NCBI GenBank assembly: GCA_023458915.1 | Contig: JAEWWM010000065.1 | Coordinates: 1 to 5,315, forward strand | DNA from: Bacillota bacterium | GTDB taxonomy: Bacteria; Bacillota; Clostridia; Oscillospirales; Acutalibacteraceae | Reading direction: 5' to 3' | DNA length: 5,315 nucleotides | In this document: positions 1 through 4,268 of the stretch, one piece after another | Position numbering within the stretch: position 1 is the stretch's first letter | How the letters are laid out: every line of letters starts with the position of its first letter | Notes under the pieces: generated by a model | Told to the model about the DNA's origin: nothing | Database searches by the model: none | Seen by the model: only the letters and a program-made list of their open reading frames with translations | Program-made: the position numbers and the translations under genes

Positions 1-84
1 TGGTATAACCGTAAAAGGATTCATAGTGCACTTGGATATAAAACACCTCAGCAAATTGAGGATGAAGCTATTCAGGCTGCATAA
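1..84 (+). CDS. IS3-family transposase (OrfB), C-terminal end only
   Basis: The window opens inside a plus-strand reading frame that gives the last 27 residues of an IS3-family transposase, beginning WYNRKRIHSALGYKTPQQIE and ending at TAA (82-84). The block Y-N-x-x-R-x-H-S-A-L-G-Y-x-T-P is the hallmark tail of the rve/DDE integrase core in IS3-family OrfB proteins, most like the IS150 group. The catalytic D, D and E residues lie upstream, outside the window, so it cannot be said whether the element is intact. In this family OrfB is usually made as an OrfAB fusion by -1 frameshifting and cuts and joins the element's ends; that is family knowledge. Just after the stop, a short stem (85-90 with 94-99) may weakly end transcription. 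The terminal inverted repeat follows within 20 bases, which fits an intact right end. Confidence 0.88.
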   Translation, partial: WYNRKRIHSALGYKTPQQIEDEAIQAA

Positions 85-100
85 AAAAGTTCGACTTTTC

Positions 101-126
101 GTGTCTAAGCTATTGACTTAGATCCA
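101..126 (+). repeat. Right terminal inverted repeat (IRR) of the IS3-family element
   Basis: Read on the minus strand, this stretch starts TGGATCTAAGTCAATAGC. IS3-family ends typically begin with TG (CA on the other strand) and lie a few dozen bases after the transposase stop, as here (stop at 84). The element is therefore taken to end at 126 with ...GATCCA. The left end is outside the window, so neither the match between ends nor the 3-4 base target duplication (which would begin at 127, ATA or ATAT) can be checked. The outer boundary could be off by a base or two. Confidence 0.6.
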
Positions 127-199
127 ATATATGTTTTATAATATATTGCGTTTTGTGTGCAAATTTTTCACCTTTTTTAAAAATTTTGTATATGAAAAG

Positions 200-221
200 G
201 CACTTCTTTTTACAGAAGCGC
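200..221 (-). terminator. Probable intrinsic terminator of the RhuM-Fic gene
   Basis: On the minus strand, GCGCTTCT (221-214) pairs with AGAAGTGC (207-200) across a six-base loop. One of the eight pairs is G-U. The stem is followed by CTTTTC, a short U-rich run. It lies 24 bases past the RhuM-Fic stop codon, where a terminator is expected. The U-tract is only moderate, so termination may be incomplete. Confidence 0.55.
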
Positions 222-245
222 ATTGAAAAAATATTAGGCTTATTT

Positions 246-1187
246 TCATACTACTTTATTAAGAAAGTTCATTGTGAGTTTTACCATTATATCTTTTTCT
301 AACGGTTTTGACTCAGCTATCATTATCGTGATAGCTACCAAAGTATAATCGTCGATTATTTTTTCGCCATCTTCAAAAAGCACTTCGTTTTTATCGAGAA
401 AATAAAGAAACATGGTAGCGGCAATACGTTTGTTGCCATCTAAAAATGAATGATTTTTTGTTATGAGATAAAGAAGATTTGCGGCCTTTTCTTCGAGCGA
501 CGGATAAACTTCCTCCCCTCCGAATGTCTGATAAATTGCACTAATACTTGCTTTAAACGAATCATCTTTTTCATTCCCAAACAAACTGCTTTCTTGCCCG
601 AATTTCATTTTTGAAATAATATCTTTACATTCGTCATAACTCAAAACATAAGCTCCGACATTTCCGTTAGGTTTTTTAATTCTTTGATGATCGTAATCAT
701 CAAGTAAATCAAGTGCCACAGTATATTTTTCAATTACATCTAAAATTTGTTTGCTGCCCAGCTGATCATTTGCTCGTTTCATAATCCGTACAATCTCTCC
801 AAGCTGATTTATACGGCTATTATTTACGGCATAACCTCTTAGTATATAATTTTTCAGCACATTATTTGCCCATTTGCGAAATTCTACACCTCGTTTTGAT
901 TTTACTCGGTATCCTACTGATATTATCACATCAAGGTTATAGTAGACTACATTATAAATTTTGCCATCTGATGCAGTTGTTGCAAATTTTGCAACAACTG
1001 CATCTTTCAGCAATTCATTTTCAGAGAATACATTTTTTATATGACGCGAAATCGTAGATTTATCTCTTTTAAAAAGCTTAGATATTTGATCCAAAGACAA
1101 CCAAACTGTGTCTTTATCGATATTTACATCAAGTTTTATGTTTCCGCTTTGCGCTTTAAAAATTACTAATTCGGTTTTTTGATCCAT
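246..1187 (-). CDS. RhuM/Fic-Doc fusion protein (HTH-like RhuM domain plus Doc-type Fic domain)
   Basis: The predicted protein has 313 residues when started at ATG 1187. Residues 1-120 form a RhuM domain. It contains a helix-turn-helix-like stretch at about 30-59 (LSLDQISKLFKRDKSTISRH) and the family signature at 82-107 (YYNLDVIISVGYRVKSKRG...FRKWA). A helical linker (about 130-170) leads to a Fic/Doc domain (about 175-313) with active-site motif HSFLDGNKR at 246-254. The Lys at the position where Fic AMP-transferases have Gly (HxFxDGNGR) resembles Doc, a kinase that phosphorylates EF-Tu. Phosphotransfer activity is inferred, not shown. The reading frame extends to TTG 1220, but a TATAAT box ends one base before that codon and RhuM proteins normally begin near MDQKTELVIF, so ATG 1187 is preferred. 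No Phd-like antitoxin gene lies beside it. RhuM was named after a Salmonella pathogenicity-island gene, and such genes are commonly accessory; the nearby IS end and tRNA agree with that. The cellular role is unknown. Confidence 0.88.
   Translation of the reverse strand: MDQKTELVIFKAQSGNIKLDVNIDKDTVWLSLDQISKLFKRDKSTISRHIKNVFSENELLKDAVVAKFATTASDGKIYNVVYYNLDVIISVGYRVKSKRGVEFRKWANNVLKNYILRGYAVNNSRINQLGEIVRIMKRANDQLGSKQILDVIEKYTVALDLLDDYDHQRIKKPNGNVGAYVLSYDECKDIISKMKFGQESSLFGNEKDDSFKASISAIYQTFGGEEVYPSLEEKAANLLYLITKNHSFLDGNKRIAATMFLYFLDKNEVLFEDGEKIIDDYTLVAITIMIAESKPLEKDIMVKLTMNFLNKVV
970..1004. repeat. Perfect 17-bp inverted repeat (35-bp palindrome) inside the RhuM domain
   Basis: GATGCAGTTGTTGCAAA (970-986) and its exact reverse complement (988-1004) flank a single central T at 987. 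The pairing stops at 969/1005. It encodes residues 62-73 (DAVVAKFATTAS) of the RhuM domain, the stretch just before the conserved DGK. The repeated GCA and GTT/AAC codons partly account for the symmetry, but 17 of 17 matches goes beyond what the protein sequence demands. It could be a dimeric protein-binding site, an mRNA hairpin or a by-product of codon choice; the sequence alone does not decide. Confidence 0.9.
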
Positions 1188-1200
1188 GAGCTTATTTAAT

Positions 1201-1206
1201 TCCTCT
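1201..1206 (-). promoter_or_regulatory. Candidate ribosome binding site for RhuM-Fic
   Basis: AGAGGA on the minus strand lies 13 bases upstream of ATG 1187, which is longer than the usual 5-9. It lies downstream of the alternative TTG start at 1220, so it can serve only the ATG. The alternative start has just a weak GAG upstream. This favours the shorter protein but does not prove it. Confidence 0.4.
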
Positions 1207-1231
1207 TTGTTAAAATACAAAATTATATCTC

Positions 1232-1260
1232 ATATTAACTCTTGGACTGTTATTGTTCAA
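1232..1260 (-). promoter_or_regulatory. Probable sigma-A-type promoter of RhuM-Fic
   Basis: On the minus strand TTGAAC (1260-1255) and TAATAT (1237-1232) are separated by exactly 17 bases, each matching four of six consensus positions. A second, perfect TATAAT lies at 1227-1222 but has no good -35 at the right distance. Transcription from either would begin between about 1225 and 1214, at or past the TTG at 1220, giving a short leader in front of ATG 1187. Confidence 0.45.
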
Positions 1261-1571
1261 CTTTTTTTCGCCAAGAATATATACACTAAATCGCATTCTA
1301 AGACGAACGGCATCTAAAAAAAACATAACCATATTGACCGTTTACAAAGTCTATTGCTATCTAAAAACTCACCGATTGCCTACAGATAAAAACAAGTAAC
1401 TTTTTGTTTACGTTTAAGGTCGTTTCCATTATTGAAAGAATGGCGAAATAATAGCATTTACAACCTATACAACCTAATTTTATTTTTATAGCCATAACTT
1501 TTACAAAAAAATGAAGTTAAAAAGCTGCAAGGGGTATTTTTAGGGGTAAAACACTATAAAATAGTATGGCA
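1261..1571. other. AT-rich gap with no gene between RhuM-Fic and tRNA-Ser
   Basis: No open frame of useful length, known RNA or long repeat is visible on either strand. The only small structures are a 5-bp stem ACTAT/ATAGT (1553-1557 with 1561-1565) and a loose GGGGTA direct repeat at about 1541-1558. An island junction could sit here because it directly follows the tRNA terminator, but no copy of the tRNA 3' end that would mark an attachment site is present in the window. Confidence 0.6.
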
Positions 1572-1603
1572 AAACCCCACAACACCGTAGTATTGTGGGG
1601 TTT
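1572..1603 (-). terminator. Intrinsic terminator of tRNA-Ser
   Basis: AAACCCCACAA (1572-1582) is perfectly complementary to TTGTGGGGTTT (1593-1603) around a ten-base loop, an 11-bp stem. On the minus strand the stem ends in TTTT, and it starts only five bases past the tRNA CCA end, so it is the expected terminator of that gene. The near-symmetrical A/T ends of the stem might allow some activity from the other direction as well. Confidence 0.85.
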
Positions 1604-1608
1604 ATGTT

Positions 1609-1701
1609 TGGCGGAGAGAGGGGGATTCGAACCCCCGAAGCCGCTTTAACGACTTACACGATTTCCAATCGTGCTCCTTAAACCAACTCGGACACCTCTC
1701 C
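1609..1701 (-). tRNA. tRNA-Ser (anticodon GGA)
   Basis: The minus strand folds as a class II tRNA. The acceptor stem is GGAGAGG (1701-1695) with TCTCTCC (1619-1613), giving a G-U at the seventh pair, then discriminator G (1612) and an encoded CCA (1611-1609). The anticodon stem CACGA/TCGTG encloses the loop TTGGAAA (1668-1662), so the anticodon is GGA (1666-1664), reading UCC and UCU serine codons. A long variable arm (around 1654-1636) is typical of serine tRNAs. The T arm GGGGG-TTCGAAT-CCCCC is perfect. It is a single gene with its own promoter and terminator. Confidence 0.97.
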
Positions 1702-1724
1702 AAATTTTACAAATACAAACAATA

Positions 1725-1759
1725 ATTATATTCTAACAGATATAAAGTGAAAAAATCAA
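1725..1759 (-). promoter_or_regulatory. Promoter of tRNA-Ser
   Basis: Two overlapping readings fit on the minus strand. One is TTGATT (1759-1754), 18 bases, then TAGAAT (1735-1730) with an upstream TG as in extended -10 elements. The other is TTTTCA (1753-1748), 17 bases, then a perfect TATAAT (1730-1725). The second would start transcription near 1717, about 16 bases before the mature tRNA 5' end. Confidence 0.55.
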
Positions 1760-1849
1760 TATAAATGTGATGCAAAATAATATTTTTAGTTAATTTAAAA
1801 TTTCAAAAACTAATATTTTCACTTTGATCCAGCGCTTTAAATTGAATAC

Positions 1850-1871
1850 AGTTGTTGATTTTTCGACAACT
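1850..1871. repeat. Inverted repeat overlapping the LCP promoter -35
   Basis: GTTGTTGA (1851-1858) pairs with TCGACAAC (1863-1870) around four T residues, with one G-T mismatch, and an extra A-T pair at 1850/1871. It covers the proposed -35 box of the LCP promoter, the right place for a repressor operator. It has no trailing T-tract of terminator type on the plus strand. Operator function is an inference. Confidence 0.5.
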
Positions 1872-1883
1872 ATATTTTATAAT
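1855..1883 (+). promoter_or_regulatory. Probable sigma-A-type promoter of the LCP gene
   Basis: TTGATT (1855-1860), a 17-base spacer and a perfect TATAAT (1878-1883). Transcription would start near 1890, leaving a leader of about 85 bases before ATG 1975. No other -35/-10 pair of this quality was noticed on the plus strand between the tRNA and the LCP gene. Confidence 0.6.
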
Positions 1884-1963
1884 ATTTGTTGATAGAATTT
1901 AAAATTTTGCCGCATCTTTAGTCAAAATATTAAAAAATAAACGTTAAAGTGTACGAGTTATAT

Positions 1964-1969
1964 AGGTGG
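1964..1969 (+). promoter_or_regulatory. Ribosome binding site that fixes the LCP start
   Basis: AGGTGG lies five bases before ATG 1975, near-consensus and well spaced. The in-frame GTG at 1966 falls inside this motif and so cannot be the start it serves. The protein therefore begins MKNKSKN, three residues shorter than the longest open frame. Confidence 0.8.
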
Positions 1970-1974
1970 ACTTA

Positions 1975-3126
1975 ATGAAAAATAAATCAAAAAATTCTCA
2001 AAGATATTCGGAAAACAACAAAAAATATGTACGAAAAGAATATACTGATATCTACAGTAACGGCGAACCAAATAAACACGATGGATATGTTGATGTATAT
2101 TCTGTAGAAAGAAAAAGAGAAAAAAAAAGAAGCAGGGTTTCGGCAGCTAAAATTATTTCTTTTACATTTTTTCTTATTATTGGGATGATTGGCTCGCTTA
2201 TGCTGTATGCTTATAAAACCTTGCACTCATTTAATTACGATGATCTTGGAGTAACAAAAAATAACAGCGAAATTACCGGAAACGAACCTGACCCAAATGA
2301 ACAACTTATCAATGATAAAATGGTTCTGAATGTGATGCTTATTGGAAGTGACTCGATGTCAGTTGGGGATCACGGAAGAAGCGACTCATTGCTCGTAGTA
2401 TCGCTTGATATTAGGCATAAAAAAATCAAAATTACGTCTATTATGCGCGATATATGGGTAAGCATACCAGGGTATGGAAGCGACCGCATTAACGCTGCTT
2501 ATGCTTACGGCGGGCCAAAACTTTCAATTGAAACCATCGAAAAGAATTTCGGGATATATATTGATAGATACGCGGTTGTGGATTTTAAAGGTTTTTCCAA
2601 AATAATTGACACATTAGGAGGAATAGACCTAGAACTCACAGCAGCCGAAAGTTCATATATCAATATATATTCAAAAGATAAGCATACTTTAAAAGGCTCT
2701 GGATTAAAGCACCTCACAGGATTGCAGGCGCTTAATTACGCACGCGATAGAAACAGTATAGGTTCAGATTACGACAGAACCATGCGGCAAAGAAATGTCA
2801 TAAAAGCAATAGTAAATAAATTAAAAACTGCAAATTTAGCACAAATAACCGAGATTATATCCGCCCTTGGCCCCATGGTAACAACAAACTTTAAGCCATC
2901 TGAAATAAGCAGATTAACATCCAGCTCACTGACCTACCTTAACTATCCTTTAGAAGAATTTAGACTTCCGACAAACGAAAATGTTCGCAGCGAAACATAT
3001 GATCAAAAAAGCGTTCTCGTTATAAATAATATGGCGCGAGCGAAATCCGATTTATTTCAGTTTATCTATGAAAAAATCGCAGAACAATCACCAATTAAAC
3101 AAACTGATAAAAAACTCACGCCTTAA
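1975..3126 (+). CDS. LytR-CpsA-Psr (LCP) family cell-wall glycopolymer ligase
   Basis: This is a 383-residue membrane protein. Residues 1-58 form a Lys- and Tyr-rich cytoplasmic tail, about 60-80 one transmembrane helix, and about 117-285 the extracellular LCP domain. Family landmarks are in order: NVMLIGSD (119-126), GRSDSLLVVSLD (134-145), SIMRDIWVSIPG (155-166), DRINAAYAYGG (170-180), GGIDLEL (215-221), and LTGLQALNYARDR...DYDRTMRQR (247-273). The arginines R158, R257, R259 and R268 probably match the cluster that binds the polyprenyl-(pyro)phosphate in characterised members. LCP enzymes move teichoic acids, capsule or similar polymers from a lipid carrier to peptidoglycan; which polymer is used here cannot be told. 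The old name LytR, a transcriptional attenuator, is historical. The gene stands alone on the plus strand, with its own promoter, between tRNA-Ser and a convergent hydrolase gene. The approximately 98-residue C-terminal region after the domain is partly Ser/Thr-rich and unassigned. Confidence 0.93.
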   Translation: MKNKSKNSQRYSENNKKYVRKEYTDIYSNGEPNKHDGYVDVYSVERKREKKRSRVSAAKIISFTFFLIIGMIGSLMLYAYKTLHSFNYDDLGVTKNNSEITGNEPDPNEQLINDKMVLNVMLIGSDSMSVGDHGRSDSLLVVSLDIRHKKIKITSIMRDIWVSIPGYGSDRINAAYAYGGPKLSIETIEKNFGIYIDRYAVVDFKGFSKIIDTLGGIDLELTAAESSYINIYSKDKHTLKGSGLKHLTGLQALNYARDRNSIGSDYDRTMRQRNVIKAIVNKLKTANLAQITEIISALGPMVTTNFKPSEISRLTSSSLTYLNYPLEEFRLPTNENVRSETYDQKSVLVINNMARAKSDLFQFIYEKIAEQSPIKQTDKKLTP

Positions 3127-3138
3127 CCCCCCTCTTTG

Positions 3139-4077
3139 TTATTTCTCAGTTCGAACTGCTATATCTTTTCCATTTGTTAAAAATATAATTGTTCCATTTT
3201 CGTCTGTGCGATAGATATTATCACAGAATTTTTTTAGCCTATTAATTACTTTTTCTTTTGGAAGATTACTTTTATCAGGGCCAACAGAGATTACAGCGTA
3301 TTGTGGATTTACTTTTCCTAAAAATTTATAAGTGCTTGACGTGTTGCTTCCATGATGTCCAACTTTCAAAACTGTTGATTTCAAATCGGTATCGGATTTC
3401 ATAAGCTCTTCTTCTTCGGCCTTTTCTGCGTCTCCCATAAATAAAAATTTAACTAAACCATATGTTACTTTAAGCACAATCGAATTGTTATTTTCTTTTT
3501 CGTGAGGGTATATTGGTCCAAAAATTTCAACTTTCATATTTCCCACTTCAAAATTTTCACCAGGCGAAACAGTTATAACTTTTACATGTCGTTCTGTGAG
3601 AGCTTTTTGCATATTTTCGTAAGTTATATTATTTGAAACTTTATTTTTTGAAACTTTAGATTCTATAAATCTGCCAATTTTAAATTCCTTTATGATTTTA
3701 TCCATCTGACCGATGTGGTCTCGGTGCGGATGCGTTGCTACCACTAAATCGATTTCTTTAACCTGCTGACGCTTTAAATATTCAGTAACGACGTCAGTCG
3801 GCTCTTTGTCAGCGGCATCTATTAAAATATTGTGACCATCACATGTTATGTAGGCGCAGTCGGCTTTTCCCACATTTAAAAAATGAACGCTCATTTCTGC
3901 ACCATAATTTCTGGTTGTGGTATCAGAAACTCCAGCTCTGTCAAAAATGTTCTTCCAGTTGAAATTTTTTAAATTACCAAAACTTAAAGTCGCTGATGTA
4001 ATTAAAATTAATAACGCTGAAATGCCGTAGAATATATCTTTTTTAAAGTTTTTACTTTTATTTTTCAAAAAATTCAT
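3139..4077 (-). CDS. Membrane-anchored MBL-fold hydrolase, ComEC C-terminal-like
   Basis: The predicted protein has 312 residues. A Lys-rich start is followed by one hydrophobic segment (about 14-34), which should place the rest outside the cell as a signal anchor or cleaved signal peptide. The metallo-beta-lactamase domain fills about 62-310. It has the metal-binding motif THPHRDH (115-121, with H116, H118, D120 and H121), then SIVLKV (199-204), GDAE (215-218) and VGHHGS (239-244), the order seen in the C-terminal domain of ComEC/Rec2 and its free-standing relatives. In ComEC this domain is thought to be a nuclease acting on incoming DNA; here there are no ComEC channel helices, so the substrate is unknown. 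The GHP motif usual in this family after the ISVG strand is replaced by SNLPKE (270-275), so one commonly conserved His is absent. AAAGG lies eight bases before the ATG. The gene ends 12 bases from the convergent LCP stop and follows ftsK on the same strand. Confidence 0.85.
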   Translation of the reverse strand: MNFLKNKSKNFKKDIFYGISALLILITSATLSFGNLKNFNWKNIFDRAGVSDTTTRNYGAEMSVHFLNVGKADCAYITCDGHNILIDAADKEPTDVVTEYLKRQQVKEIDLVVATHPHRDHIGQMDKIIKEFKIGRFIESKVSKNKVSNNITYENMQKALTERHVKVITVSPGENFEVGNMKVEIFGPIYPHEKENNNSIVLKVTYGLVKFLFMGDAEKAEEEELMKSDTDLKSTVLKVGHHGSNTSSTYKFLGKVNPQYAVISVGPDKSNLPKEKVINRLKKFCDNIYRTDENGTIIFLTNGKDIAVRTEK

Positions 4078-4085
4078 GTAATTAG

Positions 4086-4090
4086 CCTTT
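4086..4090 (-). promoter_or_regulatory. Ribosome binding site of the MBL hydrolase gene
   Basis: AAAGG on the minus strand with eight bases to ATG 4077, supporting that start. Together with the Lys-rich N-terminus and hydrophobic segment directly after it, this gives a normal signal-anchor layout. Confidence 0.6.
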
Positions 4091-4129
4091 TGATTTTGAT
4101 TTTTTATCAGACGTCTCGTAGTTTTTAAT

Positions 4130-4196
4130 GTAGGAAGTCAGAGGGGATGTAACCCCCTCTAAACCTAACGCCATCCCCGTAAACATAAAATCCTAC
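4130..4196 (-). promoter_or_regulatory. Self-complementary leader upstream of the MBL hydrolase
   Basis: On the minus strand GTAGGA (4196-4191) pairs with TCCTAC (4135-4130), closing a 67-base unit. Inside, CCCC at 4146-4143 can join either of two stems: AGAGGGG with CCCCTCT (4160-4154 with 4146-4140), or GGGGATG with CATCCCC (4178-4172 with 4149-4143). These exclude one another. There is no U-tract after either, so it is not a standard terminator. It matches no riboswitch class that I recognise. A TATAAT at 4207-4202 would start transcription almost exactly at its 5' end, but its -35 is poor. It could equally be a degraded intergenic repeat. Confidence 0.4.
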
Positions 4197-4244
4197 TTTG
4201 AATTATACTAGCTATAGAAGGGGTTTGAGGTGAGTTTTACTTGT

Positions 4245-4261
4245 ACTTCCAGACACTTCCA
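4245..4261. repeat. Short direct repeat downstream of ftsK
   Basis: ACTTCCA occurs at 4245-4251 and again at 4255-4261, a ten-base period, just past the ftsK stop. No hairpin terminator for ftsK was found between 4208 and 4268, so the transcript may read on into the leader and the hydrolase gene. The repeat itself may be chance. Confidence 0.3.
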
Positions 4262-4268
4262 AAACAGT

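Noticed and set aside
140..190. A/T-only inverted repeat AAATTTTT...AAAAATTT between the IS end and RhuM-Fic
   Set aside because: The stem contains only A-T pairs and is the kind of symmetry expected by chance in such AT-rich sequence.
866..1057. Plus-strand open frame of 63 codons opposite RhuM-Fic
   Set aside because: It is antisense to a well-supported gene, has no ribosome binding site worth naming and resembles no protein family. The same applies to the antisense frames at 1987-2226, 2505-2717 and 4660-4896, and to the overlapping frame at 4973-5197.
1188..1220. TTG at 1220 as the start of RhuM-Fic
   Set aside because: A TATAAT box ends one base before it, its ribosome binding site is weak, and family members begin near the Met at 1187. 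It is not fully excluded.
1221..1571. CRISPR array, phage attachment repeat or small RNA in the gap left of the tRNA
   Set aside because: No regularly spaced repeats, no duplicate of the tRNA 3' end and no convincing promoter-plus-terminator pair were found.
1966..1974. GTG at 1966 as the start of the LCP protein
   Set aside because: It lies inside the AGGTGG ribosome binding site, which is ideally spaced for ATG 1975.
1975..4077. Shared KNKSKN near the N-termini of the LCP and hydrolase proteins
   Set aside because: Both are Lys-rich membrane-proximal starts in AT-rich DNA. The similarity covers only about six residues, so chance is the simplest explanation.
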